DNA from: Thiohalobacter sp.
GTDB lineage: Bacteria; Pseudomonadota; Gammaproteobacteria; DSM-19610
Assembly (NCBI GenBank): GCA_027010005.1
Contig: JALVCM010000099.1
Span: forward strand, 1 to 15,119
Direction of reading: 5' to 3'
Length of the DNA: 15,119 bases
Part shown: positions 1 through 8,013 of the stretch, piece after piece
Layout: the number at the start of each line of letters is the position of its first letter
How positions within the stretch are numbered: the stretch's first letter is position 1
Translations under genes and position numbers: made by a program
The notes under the pieces: generated by a model
The model's input: the letters and a program-made list of their open reading frames with translations, nothing else
Told to the model about the DNA's origin: nothing
Database searches by the model: none

Positions 1-258
1 GCCATTGCTGCCAAAAGCGTCGATATCACCGTCAGAGACCGATGTGGTGAATTCACCCTCAACCGCCCAGCTAATACTGTCGCTGACCGGGGCAAATGCA
101 TAACCCACGACCACACCGATATTGGTTGCAGGGTCGAGGCCACTGACATCGGCATCCATCAGACCAAGTTTTGCGCCAAGATATACGCCTTCAGCCATCG
201 CGGTATTGCCCAGCAAACAAAGTAATGGAAGCAGCCCGGCTGTTTTGTTGATACGCAT
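1..258 (-). CDS. Outer-membrane beta-barrel protein, N-terminal part (runs off the window)
   Basis: The first 86 codons of a minus-strand gene whose 3' end lies outside the window. Translation begins MRINKTAGLLPLLCLLGNTAMA followed by EGVYLGAKLGLMDADVSG: a typical Sec signal peptide with a probable signal-peptidase I cut after AMA (residue 22), then alternating hydrophobic/polar residues of the OmpA/OmpW-like beta-barrel type (YLGAKLGL, GVVVGYAFAPVSDSISWAVEGEF). Protein would sit in the outer membrane. A strong GGAGGG ribosome binding site lies just upstream of the ATG at 258. It diverges from argS across a 202-bp gap. The family cannot be named more closely from this fragment; a general 'porin family / outer membrane beta-barrel domain' label is the safe one. 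Confidence 0.8.
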   Translation of the reverse strand, partial: MRINKTAGLLPLLCLLGNTAMAEGVYLGAKLGLMDADVSGLDPATNIGVVVGYAFAPVSDSISWAVEGEFTTSVSDGDIDAFGSNG

Positions 259-404
259 AAAAATCCCTCCTGTTTGTTGTCGATTAACTCCTGTGCAGTT
301 TTCTGCAATTCCCCAAAAACCACAGGGTCAGGCTAGCACAAGTGAATGAACCCTGAAATATCCGTACCTCATCTGCCAGGATGAGCGATTTCCCCCTCTG
401 GCAG

Positions 405-432
405 TTGAACTCCCCCCGCCTTCGGGGATAAT
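405..432 (+). promoter_or_regulatory. Putative sigma70-type promoter of argS
   Basis: TTGAAC (405-410) and GATAAT (427-432) are separated by 16 bp, close to the consensus -35 and -10 hexamers. Transcription would start near 439, leaving a leader of about 22 nt before the ATG at 461. The in-frame ATG at 431 overlaps this -10 box, so it would not be in the transcript, which supports 461 as the true start of argS. Pattern match only. Confidence 0.5.
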
Positions 433-460
433 GGGCGCCTTTCCTGACTGTCCGGAACCC

Positions 461-2221
461 ATGAAACAACAGCTTGCCCCGTTATTGTCCGCCGCCGTCG
501 CGACGCTCCAGGCCGATGGCGTCCTGCCCGCCGACCAGCCTGTCGATATCCAGCTCGAACGCACCCGCGACCGCAAGCACGGGGACTTCGCCAGCAACCT
601 GGCCATGGTGCTGTGCAAGGCTGCCCGCAGCAAACCGCGCGACCTGGCGGAAAAGCTGGTGGCCGCCCTGCCGGAATCCGATGTGGTAACACGGGTGGAA
701 ATTGCCGGACCGGGATTCATCAATTTCTACCTGGCACCGGCCGCCTACCACGCCATGCTGCAACAGGTTCTTGCGGAAGGCGAAAAATTCGGGCGCAGCA
801 CTGTCGGGGCAGGCAAATCGGTACAGGTCGAGTTTGTCTCGGCCAACCCGACCGGGCCCCTGCACGTGGGGCACGGGCGTGGTGCGGCCTATGGTGCTAC
901 CGTCGCCGACCTGCTGGAAGCTGTCGGCCACAAGGTACACCGTGAGTACTATGTCAACGACGCCGGCCGGCAAATGGATATTCTCGCGGCCAGTGTCTAC
1001 CTGCGCTACCTCGACCTGTGCGGTGAAAGCTTCACCTTCCCCAGCAACGGTTACAAGGGTGACTATGTCTGGGACATCGGCGCCAGCCTTCACCGCAAGC
1101 ACGGTGATGCCCTGCGCCACAGCGCAGAGGACGTGTTCCGTGACATTACACCCGACGAGCCGGCCGGCGGCGACAAGGAAGCACATATCGACGATCTGAT
1201 TGCGCGTATCAGGTCACTGCTGGGTGAGGAACACTATCGCGAGACCTTCGATCTTGGCCTCGACTCCATCCTGGAAAATATCCGCCACGATCTGGAAGAA
1301 TTCGGTGTTTGCTACGACGAGTGGTTTTCAGAACGTTCCCTGACTGAAAGCGGTGCCGTGGATCGCGCGCTGGAACGTCTGAAAGCTTCCGGCCACGTGT
1401 ATGAAAAAGGGGGCGCACTGTGGTTCCGCTCCACGGACTTCGGTGACGAGAAAGACCGGGTGGTGGTGCGCGACAATGGCCAGACCACCTACTTTGCCTC
1501 TGACATCGCCTACCACATGAACAAGCTGGAACGCGGGTATGACCGCGTCATCGATGTCTGGGGCGCGGATCATCACGGCTACGTCCCGCGCGTCAAGGCG
1601 GCACTGACCGCCCTCGGGGACGATGCCAGCAAGCTCGATGTCCTGCTGGTACAGTTCGCCATCCTGTACCGTGGTGGTGAGAAGATGCAGATGTCCACAC
1701 GCTCCGGGGAGTTCGTGACCCTGCGTGAACTGCGCAACGAGGTCGGCAACGACGCGGCGCGTTTCTTTTACGTCATGCGCAAATGCGAACAGCACATGGA
1801 CTTTGATCTCGACCTGGCCAAATCACAGTCCAACGAGAACCCGATTTACTATATCCAGTACGCGCACGCACGTGTTGCCAGCGTGTTCCGCCAGCTACCG
1901 GAAAAAGGCTTTGAATGGAATGCTGACAATGGCGCAGAGCACCTCGACCGCCTGACCGAGTCACACGAAGACCAGTTGATCGTGGCACTGTCACGCTATC
2001 CTGAAGTTGTTGAGTCTGCAGCCCTGAACCACGAGCCGCACATGCTCGCCCACTACCTGCGCGAACTCGCCAACGAGTTCCACACCTATTACAACGCACA
2101 CCAGTTCCTGGTCGACGACAGTGACCTGCGTGATGCACGCCTGAACCTGATCCAGGCCACCCGGCAGGTCATCGCCAATGGCCTGGGCCTGCTGGGTGTG
2201 TCCGCACCCGACAGCATGTAG
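461..2221 (+). CDS. argS: Arginyl-tRNA synthetase
   Basis: Cytoplasmic class I aminoacyl-tRNA synthetase that charges tRNA-Arg with arginine using ATP. The 586-residue product is close to the 577 residues of E. coli ArgS. An N-terminal Arg_S-type additional domain (about residues 1-95) precedes the Rossmann catalytic core. The HIGH motif appears as HVGH (135-138) in [14 protein letters not shown], and the KMSKS-like loop as KMQMS (408-412) followed by [12 protein letters not shown], a common form in this family. The C-terminal DALR-type anticodon-binding helices begin around [15 protein letters not shown] chose the ATG at 461 (MKQQLAPLL) over the in-frame ATG at 431 because the latter lies in the likely -10 box and adds a non-conserved [10 protein letters not shown]. 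It is followed after 14 bp by the FtsN-like gene, most likely in one transcript. Confidence 0.97.
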   Translation: MKQQLAPLLSAAVATLQADGVLPADQPVDIQLERTRDRKHGDFASNLAMVLCKAARSKPRDLAEKLVAALPESDVVTRVEIAGPGFINFYLAPAAYHAMLQQVLAEGEKFGRSTVGAGKSVQVEFVSANPTGPLHVGHGRGAAYGATVADLLEAVGHKVHREYYVNDAGRQMDILAASVYLRYLDLCGESFTFPSNGYKGDYVWDIGASLHRKHGDALRHSAEDVFRDITPDEPAGGDKEAHIDDLIARIRSLLGEEHYRETFDLGLDSILENIRHDLEEFGVCYDEWFSERSLTESGAVDRALERLKASGHVYEKGGALWFRSTDFGDEKDRVVVRDNGQTTYFASDIAYHMNKLERGYDRVIDVWGADHHGYVPRVKAALTALGDDASKLDVLLVQFAILYRGGEKMQMSTRSGEFVTLRELRNEVGNDAARFFYVMRKCEQHMDFDLDLAKSQSNENPIYYIQYAHARVASVFRQLPEKGFEWNADNGAEHLDRLTESHEDQLIVALSRYPEVVESAALNHEPHMLAHYLRELANEFHTYYNAHQFLVDDSDLRDARLNLIQATRQVIANGLGLLGVSAPDSM

Positions 2222-2235
2222 AGGGACTGTCCGCG

Positions 2236-2829
2236 ATGGCCCGCACCCGCAGGAGAACACCCGTCCGCCGACGACGTCGCAGCAAGGGCGCGCCCGCCTG
2301 GTTATGGGCACTGGTCGGCCTGTCCGGCGGGTTGGCAATCGCCTATGTCGTTTACCTTGTTATGCAGCCTGCAGATAGCGGAAGGGTCACGCGCGAGATC
2401 AGCACCCCGCTGGAAAAACCGGCACAGCGCGATACACGCGATGTACGCAAGACTACGAAAAAACCGATTCCACCCCCGCCCAAACCGCGCTTTGATTTCT
2501 ACAACCTGTTACCGGAAATGGAAGTCGTGGTGCCGGAACAGGAAATTCGCGGCACCCCGACCCACGAAGGCGTCAAGCGGGTGGAACAACCCGGCACCTA
2601 CCTGTTACAGGCCGGTTCTTTCCCCAGCCACGAGCGCGCTGACCGCCTGCGCGCCAGACTGGCACTGCTGGGGCTGGAGACACGTATACAAACCGTCAGT
2701 GTCGATGGCAACCGCACCTGGCACCGTGTACGGGTCGGGCCCTACAAAAACCTGGCTGACCTGAATGAAGCACGGGCATTGCTGAAAAAGAACGGTATTG
2801 ATGCGATCCTGATCCGGTTAACAAAATAA
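2236..2829 (+). CDS. ftsN: FtsN-like SPOR-domain cell-division protein
   Basis: A 197-residue bitopic inner-membrane protein. A very basic cytoplasmic tail (RTRRRTPVRRRRRSKG, residues 3-18) precedes one transmembrane helix (about 21-43). Then comes a proline- and lysine-rich periplasmic linker with PIPPPPKPRFDFYNLLPEMEVVVPE (about 78-101), a stretch typical of FtsN-like proteins. A C-terminal SPOR domain (about 119-195: YLLQAGSF, RADRLRARLALLGL, WHRVRVGPYKN, AR.LLKKNGIDAILIR) binds denuded septal peptidoglycan. Known members trigger or support septal wall synthesis in the divisome. It sits 14 bp after argS with an AGAGGGA ribosome binding site, matching the argS-SPOR arrangement seen in Pseudomonas. 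No HslVU genes follow here. The family assignment is firm; equivalence to E. coli FtsN is inferred from architecture. Confidence 0.87.
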   Translation: MARTRRRTPVRRRRRSKGAPAWLWALVGLSGGLAIAYVVYLVMQPADSGRVTREISTPLEKPAQRDTRDVRKTTKKPIPPPPKPRFDFYNLLPEMEVVVPEQEIRGTPTHEGVKRVEQPGTYLLQAGSFPSHERADRLRARLALLGLETRIQTVSVDGNRTWHRVRVGPYKNLADLNEARALLKKNGIDAILIRLTK

Positions 2830-2851
2830 CCCTGTAGTCCGTCACTGCGGG

Positions 2852-4741
2852 TCATACATCAAGGTAGGTATATCCCGCCAGCCCGGCCTCCATTTCACCA
2901 AGATATTGCGTCGTCTCCGCATCAGACAAGCCCGCAGACTCAACAAGCTTCCGGTATGCCTCGCGCAGCTGTTGCGGATCAAAGTGCACATAGCGCAACA
3001 ACTCATCCACCCGGTCGCCTTTCTCTGCATGACTCAGACGATGTGAGCCGTCTTCCTGTATTTCGATATCCACCGCATCAGTGTCACCGAACAGGTTATG
3101 CATATCACCAAGGATTTCCTGGTAGGCGCCGACCATGAAAATACCCAACAGGTATTCTTCACCTGGCTTGATGGCGTGAACCGGCAAACTGTGTTCGATA
3201 CCTTCACCATCGACGTAGTAATCAATACGGCCATCGGAATCACAGGTCAGGTCTTCCAGCGTGGTACGGCGGGTTGGCGTTTCGTCGAGCCGGTGTAGCG
3301 GTACGATGGGGAAAATCTGGTCCAGTGCCCACACGTCGGGCAGTGACTGGAATACAGACAGGTTGCAGAAATACTTGTCTGCCAGTATTTCGTTGAGCGA
3401 ATCGAGGATTTCGCGGTGTTCACGACGATCCGGCTGCAGCCTGTGGCGCAGGTGCTGGAGAATTGTGTAATACAACTGCTCGCCGTGAGCACGTTGTTTC
3501 AGACTCAGGAGGCCCCTGTTATAGGCGCCCAGAATATCATCCATTGCACGTTCGGCTTCGTGCCAGGTTTCCAGCACGGCATTGTGCTCCAGCCCTTCGT
3601 AAAGGTCTGCCATTTCTTTCAGCACATCCGGCACGACGCCTGGCAAGGGTGCGGGCGGTTCAGCACCCGGCGCCTGTTCCGTATCAATGACATTGGTAAT
3701 CATAAATGCATGGTGCGCGGTCATCGCACGCCCGGACTCTGTCATCAGCGTCGGCTGCGGCAAGTCATTCTCTTCACACACCACGGCAATACCCCGCACG
3801 ATGGCCTCGGCATACTGGTCCAGTGTGTAATTCATAGAACAGAAACTGCGCGACGCCGTACCTTCGTAATCCACACCCAGGCCACCGCCAACATCCATAC
3901 TGTCGATCGGTGCACCAAGTGCGCACAGGTCTGCAAAAACACGTGCAGCTTCCCTGACACCGGTACGAATATCCGCAATATTTGCCAGCTGTGAGCCAAG
4001 GTGGAAATGCATCATCTGCAGTTGATCCAGCAAGCCTGCCCCACGCAGGCGCTCGACCATCTCCAGCACCTGTACCGTACGCAGACCAAACTTGGATTTT
4101 GCACCGCCGGTATTCTGCCAGTTACCGGCACCTATCGATGCCATGCGCACACGAACGCCAAGCAGGGGTTGTACGTTCAGTGCCGCTGCCTGCTCAATGA
4201 TCAGCTCAAGTTCAGAGGGCTTTTCCACCACCAGGTAAATGCGCAGGCCGAGACGGCGCCCCATCAGGGCCAGGCGGATATATTCACGGTCCTTGTACCC
4301 GTTACAGACCACCACACTGCCGGACTTCGACAGGCCCAGCACGGCCATCAGCTCGGGTTTGCTGCCAGCCTCCAGGCCAACCTGCCCGGCTTCGGTATTG
4401 ATAATCCGGTGCACGACGCTGAACTGCTGGTTAACCTTGATCGGGTATACCGCCGTGTAACCCGCAGTATAGTCGTGATCGTGCATGGCACGTTTAAAGG
4501 CCCCGCACAGTCTGGCTACCTGGTGGTGTAACAGGTCTGTGCAACGCACCAGTACGGGCAGGCGCAGACCTGCCGCACGGATTTCCTGCGACAGGGCATA
4601 CAGGTCTACCTCGGCCTCGCTGCACTGAGACGGGATACGTGCCACCAGATGCCCCTGTGTATCGACATCGAAATAGCCATTGCTCCAGCCCGGCAGGTTG
4701 TAGCACCGGCGCGCCGCTTCAATCACTGTTTCCTTGCTCAT
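2852..4741 (-). CDS. speA: Biosynthetic arginine decarboxylase
   Basis: PLP-dependent fold III (alanine-racemase-type) decarboxylase turning arginine into agmatine, the first step of the arginine route to putrescine. The product is 629 residues, against 658 in E. coli. Visible landmarks are YPIKVNQQ with the PLP lysine K102; MHFHLGSQ (244-251); GGGLGVDYEG (285-294), the glycine loop for the cofactor phosphate; ESGR (335-338); and, near the C-terminus, LTCDSDGRIDYYVDGEG with the catalytic cysteine, followed by MVGAYQEILGDMHNLFGD. I chose the ATG at 4741 (MSKETVIEAARRCYN) rather than an in-frame ATG at 4801, which would lie inside speE and adds unconserved residues. It diverges from speE. No agmatine ureohydrolase (speB) or aguA/aguB is in the window, so how agmatine becomes putrescine is not shown. 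It converges on the ftsN-like gene with 22 bp between stops and no clear terminator. Confidence 0.96.
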   Translation of the reverse strand: MSKETVIEAARRCYNLPGWSNGYFDVDTQGHLVARIPSQCSEAEVDLYALSQEIRAAGLRLPVLVRCTDLLHHQVARLCGAFKRAMHDHDYTAGYTAVYPIKVNQQFSVVHRIINTEAGQVGLEAGSKPELMAVLGLSKSGSVVVCNGYKDREYIRLALMGRRLGLRIYLVVEKPSELELIIEQAAALNVQPLLGVRVRMASIGAGNWQNTGGAKSKFGLRTVQVLEMVERLRGAGLLDQLQMMHFHLGSQLANIADIRTGVREAARVFADLCALGAPIDSMDVGGGLGVDYEGTASRSFCSMNYTLDQYAEAIVRGIAVVCEENDLPQPTLMTESGRAMTAHHAFMITNVIDTEQAPGAEPPAPLPGVVPDVLKEMADLYEGLEHNAVLETWHEAERAMDDILGAYNRGLLSLKQRAHGEQLYYTILQHLRHRLQPDRREHREILDSLNEILADKYFCNLSVFQSLPDVWALDQIFPIVPLHRLDETPTRRTTLEDLTCDSDGRIDYYVDGEGIEHSLPVHAIKPGEEYLLGIFMVGAYQEILGDMHNLFGDTDAVDIEIQEDGSHRLSHAEKGDRVDELLRYVHFDPQQLREAYRKLVESAGLSDAETTQYLGEMEAGLAGYTYLDV

Positions 4742-4779
4742 GGCGCACAGGGTATCAGAATCTGGTATCTTTTCCGCCC
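4742..4779. promoter_or_regulatory. Divergent speA/speE intergenic region
   Basis: Only 38 bp separate the two divergent start codons, so at least one promoter must lie inside the opposite gene's 5' coding region. The gap holds a direct repeat GGTATC (4751-4756 and 4764-4769). A weak TTGCTC (4734-4739) with no good -10 partner is the only plus-strand -35 candidate I see. I cannot call a promoter with confidence. Confidence 0.3.
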
Positions 4780-5640
4780 ATGAATCTGCCCGACAAGACA
4801 CACTGGTTTACTGAAATCTGCGAGGAACACGGTTCCGCCATTTCCTTCCGTATCCGTCGCAGGCTGCACGAAGAAAAAACTGACTACCAGCATATCGAAA
4901 TCTATGAAACAACGGATTTTGGCAACCTGATGGTCATCGACGGTTTCATCATGCTCACCAGCCGCGACAACTTTCTTTACCACGAAATGATGTCTCACCC
5001 GGCCCTGTTCACTCACCCGGACCCGGAACGCGTTGTCATCATTGGTGGTGGCGACTGCGGGACACTGCGGGAAGTGCTGAAACACAAAGGGGTTAAACAC
5101 GCACTCCAGGTGGAGATCGATGAACGTGTGACCCGGCTGTCTGAACACTATTTCCCTGAACTCTGTGAGTCCAACCGGGATCCGCGTACCGAATTCCTGT
5201 TTGGCGACGGCATACAATGGATGAAAGATGCCGAACCCGGCAGCGTCGATATTATAATTGTCGACAGCACCGACCCCATCGGCCCGGCCGAGGGGCTGTT
5301 TACCGAAGACTTCTACCGCAGTTGCTACCGCGTACTGGGGGATACAGGATTGATCGTGCAGCAAAGCGAGTCCCCCCTGCTGCACTACGATAGCATCATC
5401 CGGCCCATGCACAGCGCCATGCAGGCTGCAGGATTTTCACACACCCATACCCTGCCATTTCCACAGCCCTGTTATCCCTCTGGCTGGTGGTCTGCCACCC
5501 TGGCAGGCAAGCAGGATGTGACGACCTTTCGGGATGGTGATGCTGAAAATCCAGGCTTCACAACACAGTACTATACGCGCAACATCCACCAGGGCGCCCT
5601 GGCAATGCCGGCATTTTTTCTGAAAAGCCATTCGGGATAA
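4780..5640 (+). CDS. speE: Polyamine aminopropyltransferase (spermidine synthase)
   Basis: Transfers an aminopropyl group from decarboxylated S-adenosylmethionine to putrescine, giving spermidine. The 286-residue length matches E. coli SpeE (288). An N-terminal beta-domain (about 1-60) precedes the Rossmann methyltransferase-like core with the conserved YHEMMSHPAL (67-76), the nucleotide-binding loop GGGDCG (89-94; GGGDGG is more usual), VEIDERV (111-117) for the ribose, and VDSTDPIGPAEGLFT (161-175), which carries the catalytic Asp region. LPFPQPCYPSGWWSATLA near the C-terminus is also family-typical. The ATG at 4780 (MNLPDKTHWFTE) aligns with the usual start; an upstream in-frame ATG at 4639 would run through speA antisense. 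It is divergent from speA, so both ends of the spermidine pathway are probably controlled together. No speD is present here. Confidence 0.95.
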   Translation: MNLPDKTHWFTEICEEHGSAISFRIRRRLHEEKTDYQHIEIYETTDFGNLMVIDGFIMLTSRDNFLYHEMMSHPALFTHPDPERVVIIGGGDCGTLREVLKHKGVKHALQVEIDERVTRLSEHYFPELCESNRDPRTEFLFGDGIQWMKDAEPGSVDIIIVDSTDPIGPAEGLFTEDFYRSCYRVLGDTGLIVQQSESPLLHYDSIIRPMHSAMQAAGFSHTHTLPFPQPCYPSGWWSATLAGKQDVTTFRDGDAENPGFTTQYYTRNIHQGALAMPAFFLKSHSG

Positions 5641-5801
5641 TTCTGGTTCTTGTTGTGACTGCATTATCACCCTGGGTGGCAGCAAAAATAAGAGGGGTTG
5701 GTGAGTATTCAGACAGTCAATGACCAGCTGTAGATAACGGGTAATCTGGCAGATACGGGGCAAGCGGGTATGGCGCTCTGTTTAACAGGGGAAGAATCGT
5801 A

Positions 5802-6113
5802 ATGCGGTATCGCGCAATACTATTGGTACTATCTGGAATCTGCACAATATCCTGTGCAACCCGGCCAGCCGAGCTCAGGGCATTACCCGACAAATCCAGG
5901 ACGCTCGTACTCGACAGCTTTTCAATTTCCACGCCAAATGAACAGGGGTGGTACCTGGCAAAGGAAAGTACCACCCAAATCCGGTTGGTCCGGAAGGGGG
6001 CCGCGCTGATGAAACCTACGCCATCCTCCAGCAGGTACTATGCGGGAAACCGGGATTTATTACTGGCTTCCCGGGCGCAATCCCTGTTTGATAGTCTTGA
6101 TTTCAGTCATTAG
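5802..6113 (+). CDS. Small putative lipoprotein, probably frameshifted and truncated
   Basis: A 103-residue product starting MRYRAILLVLSGICTISCATRPAELRALPDKSRTLVLDSFSI. The hydrophobic N-terminus ending in TISC looks like a lipoprotein signal with acylated Cys18, although the box is not ideal. An AGGGGAAG ribosome binding site precedes the ATG. Up to about residue 65 (GWYLAKESTTQIRLVRKG) it resembles a widespread group of uncharacterised proteobacterial lipoproteins, as I recall them. After the G-run at 5996-6000 the frame gives unconserved residues. The frame shifted there (positions 2 mod 3) instead reads GRADETYAILQQVLCGKPGF before a TGA near 6090, which looks like the family's continuation. 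The gene is therefore likely a decayed remnant, or there is a one-base error. Function unknown. Confidence 0.6.
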   Translation: MRYRAILLVLSGICTISCATRPAELRALPDKSRTLVLDSFSISTPNEQGWYLAKESTTQIRLVRKGAALMKPTPSSSRYYAGNRDLLLASRAQSLFDSLDFSH

Positions 6114-6134
6114 GAAACAAACGAGGAGAAAATT

Positions 6135-6344
6135 ATGGACAATGGTATGAGTGGAAGTGTCTGGCAACTACTTTTCATGCTGATCTGGGTGCTGGTCGTC
6201 GTTGTTCCGTTCTGGAAAATAACCGGCAAGGCCGGGTATCCTGGCTGGCTCTCGCTATTGGTTATTATACCGTTGGTTAACGTGGTATATATATACTTTC
6301 TCGCGTTTTCCAGATGGCCAAGCCTTTCCGGTTCAGACCAATGA
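6135..6344 (+). CDS. Small two-helix membrane protein
   Basis: A 69-residue protein with two predicted transmembrane helices, about residues 8-27 (VWQLLFMLIWVLVVVVPFW) and 39-60 (WLSLLVIIPLVNVVYIYFLAF). They are joined by the short polar turn KITGKAGYPGW. The K-x-G-KAGYPGW...IPL.N pattern recalls the short DUF805/DUF5684-like inner-membrane proteins, but I cannot assign a family with certainty. A good GAGGAGAAA ribosome binding site lies upstream of the ATG. Its TGA overlaps the ATG of the next gene (ATGA at 6341-6344), a sign of translational coupling. Function unknown; the pairing suggests it works with the periplasmic protein that follows. Confidence 0.75.
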   Translation: MDNGMSGSVWQLLFMLIWVLVVVVPFWKITGKAGYPGWLSLLVIIPLVNVVYIYFLAFSRWPSLSGSDQ

Positions 6345-6754
6345 AGGGATTCCGCACCTCAAAAGCCCTGGTGACCAGCTTGCTGTCTCTGGCAGTACTC
6401 GGTACTGCACATGCCGACAACGTAAAAATCCTTGCCGCTGACTTTACCCGCAACGGTGATAATCTCTGGACAGTCGACGTCACCCTGAAACATCATGATA
6501 CAGGCTGGGACCACTACGCAGATAACTGGCGGATTGTAGATGGCAAGGGTAAGGTGCTGGGTGATCGTGTGCTATACCATCCTCACATCATGGAGCAGCC
6601 CTTTACCCGCAGCCTGGCCAAAGTGAAGATCCCGCAAGGGACCACCACAGTCTATATCGAGGCACATGACAAGGTACATGGCTGGACACCGGATCGACTG
6701 CCGGTGGATCTTGGCGAGGCCCGCGAAGGGCACTTACGGGTTGAAGTGGAATAG
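6341..6754 (+). CDS. Uncharacterised periplasmic protein
   Basis: A 137-residue protein read from the ATG at 6341 (MKGFRTSKALVTSLLSLAVLGTAHA, then DNVKILAADF): a clean signal peptide with probable cleavage after AHA. The mature part is beta-rich and well conserved in look: WTVDVTLKHHDTGWDHYADNWRIVDGKGKVLGDRVLYHPHIMEQPFTRSL, then IPQGTTTVYIEAHDKVHGWTPDRLPVDL. Several histidines and acidic residues (HHDTGWDHY, HPHIMEQ, EAHDKVHG) could bind a metal, but that is inference. I recall similar hypothetical proteins in other proteobacteria but no function. The start at 6341 is preferred over the in-frame ATG at 6314 because it begins the signal peptide and forms an ATGA overlap with the upstream gene. 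There is no obvious Shine-Dalgarno of its own, which fits coupled translation. Confidence 0.8.
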   Translation: MKGFRTSKALVTSLLSLAVLGTAHADNVKILAADFTRNGDNLWTVDVTLKHHDTGWDHYADNWRIVDGKGKVLGDRVLYHPHIMEQPFTRSLAKVKIPQGTTTVYIEAHDKVHGWTPDRLPVDLGEAREGHLRVEVE

Positions 6755-6766
6755 GATGCTCTTCCG

Positions 6767-7213
6767 GTGAGTAGCTCTGGAACTGGTATGCTTACGATAT
6801 TTGCCCTCAACAGCCTGATTGTTGCGCTGGCCGTGATTATCCACTATGAGATTCTTTACCATCTCTCGCTGCTCATCCCCAAACTGAAAATCAAACACCG
6901 ACTTCGTATTGTGCTCGGTGTACTTGGCGGCCTGGTCGCCCATGCATTCGAAATCTGGATTTTCGCCTTTGCGTATTACTTTATGATCCTTGGCGATGGC
7001 TGGGGGCGACTCGAAGGTAACTTCTCCGGTACCCTGATGGACTGCGCCTACTTCTCCTTTACCACATTTACCACCCTGGGATTTGGCGATATTGTGCCGC
7101 ATGGACAACTGCGTTATCTGACAGGTATTGAATCCCTGACCGGTCTGGTACTGATTACCTGGACGGCATCTTTCCTGTATTACGAAATGCAGCGTTACTG
7201 GGATTCGCAGTAA
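6767..7213 (+). CDS. Small potassium-channel-like membrane protein (ion channel 2 type)
   Basis: A 148-residue integral membrane protein with three hydrophobic helices (about 9-37, 47-75 and 115-142). Between the second and third lies a pore loop CAYFSFTTFTTLGFGDIVP whose TTLGFGD (102-108) matches the K+ channel selectivity filter TVGYGD with V-to-L and Y-to-F changes. This fits the two-TM pore module (Ion_trans_2) with an extra N-terminal helix and no cytoplasmic regulatory domain. Ion selectivity cannot be proved from sequence. The start is uncertain: GTG at 6767 with AGGA upstream, or ATG at 6788 (MLTIFALN). It lies 12 bp after the periplasmic gene and probably shares its transcript; it converges on fetB with 5 bp between the stop codons. 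Confidence 0.8.
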   Translation: MSSSGTGMLTIFALNSLIVALAVIIHYEILYHLSLLIPKLKIKHRLRIVLGVLGGLVAHAFEIWIFAFAYYFMILGDGWGRLEGNFSGTLMDCAYFSFTTFTTLGFGDIVPHGQLRYLTGIESLTGLVLITWTASFLYYEMQRYWDSQ

Positions 7214-7218
7214 CACAC

Positions 7219-8013
7219 TCAGTCGGACTTGCTCAGGCGGTCGAGGCGCAGACGCAAGCGGTCATCAAACAGACGCAACACACCAAAGTGCAGTGCGGCC
7301 AGGGTACCGAAGCCCGCTCCACCCGAGATCAGGAACATAATCATGATCTGGTATTTTACGGCTTCCACCGGTGGTGCACCGGCGAGTATCTGGCCGGTCA
7401 TCATGCCCGGCAGGCTGACGATACCGGCCGCAGCCATGGCATTGATAATGGGTATCAGCCCGGTACGAAATACCTGCTTGCGAATGTCCGCAATGGCTTC
7501 CTGCTGACTGTAACCCAGCATCAGACGTGCCTCGATGACATCACGCTGTTCAGTGGCCGAGCTGGTCAGGCGGTCCAGTGCCAGGGCAATGCCGTTCATG
7601 GTGTTGCCGAGCAACATACCCAGCAAGGGAATAGCATACTGTGGTTCGTACCAGGGCTGGTTACCGATTACGATGATCAGTGCAAACAGGGCAACCGAGA
7701 ATGACGAGATAAACATCGACAAGGCACCGATGCCATATCCCCACCAGCCGGTGAAACGCCGGTGCTGCCGCGCCATGACCTCACGACCGGCCACCGCCAG
7801 CATAAACAGCGAAAGCAGTGCGACCCAGATAATATGGCTGTTGGCAAACAGGACTTTCAGCACCAGCCCGATCAACGTGAGCTGGATTGCCGTGCGAACG
7901 GCGGCTATCGATAACTGCCCGGCAATCTCCGGGTAGATACGCAATGAACTCAGGGCCAGCGCCACGACCAGGAGTGCGGCCAGGGACAGGTCGAAAAGCG
8001 TCAGTGTAATCAT
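7219..8013 (-). CDS. fetB: FetB-type iron export ABC permease (UPF0014)
   Basis: A 264-residue polytopic inner-membrane permease of the UPF0014/FetB family, which with FetA exports iron and protects E. coli against peroxide stress. Family-typical stretches are LRIYPEIAGQLSIAAVRTAIQLTLIGLVL near the N-terminus, YAIPLLGMLLGNTMNGIALALDRL, and the long ATEQRDVIEARLMLGYSQQEAIADIRKQVFRTGLIPIINAMAAAGIVSLPGMMTGQILAG block that couples to the ATPase. The chosen start (ATG at 8013, MITLTLFDLS) overlaps the fetA stop as ATGA (8010-8013); an in-frame ATG at 8103 would lie deep in fetA and adds non-membrane sequence. The protein has about seven hydrophobic helices. The substrate being iron is inferred from the family. 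Confidence 0.88.
   Translation of the reverse strand: MITLTLFDLSLAALLVVALALSSLRIYPEIAGQLSIAAVRTAIQLTLIGLVLKVLFANSHIIWVALLSLFMLAVAGREVMARQHRRFTGWWGYGIGALSMFISSFSVALFALIIVIGNQPWYEPQYAIPLLGMLLGNTMNGIALALDRLTSSATEQRDVIEARLMLGYSQQEAIADIRKQVFRTGLIPIINAMAAAGIVSLPGMMTGQILAGAPPVEAVKYQIMIMFLISGGAGFGTLAALHFGVLRLFDDRLRLRLDRLSKSD

Noticed and set aside
294..307. Small inverted repeat TGCAG-TTTT-CTGCA in the gap before argS.
   Set aside because: A five-base stem is too short to separate from chance; no regulator can be named.
431..460. Ten-residue N-terminal extension of ArgS from the ATG at 431.
   Set aside because: That ATG overlaps the likely -10 box, and [10 protein letters not shown] is not family-like; MKQQLAPLL at 461 fits the usual ArgS start.
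482..1186. Long minus-strand open frames inside argS, and similar ones inside amt and speA.
   Set aside because: They mirror the high-GC coding frame of strong genes on the other strand, have no ribosome binding site and encode nothing family-like.
2830..2851. Terminator between the convergent ftsN-like gene and speA.
   Set aside because: Only a 3-bp CCG/CGG pairing is visible and there is no T-run.
4742..4801. Longer SpeA starting at 4801, and a longer SpeE starting at 4639.
   Set aside because: Each extension would overlap the other gene's conserved coding region, and the shorter starts match the families.
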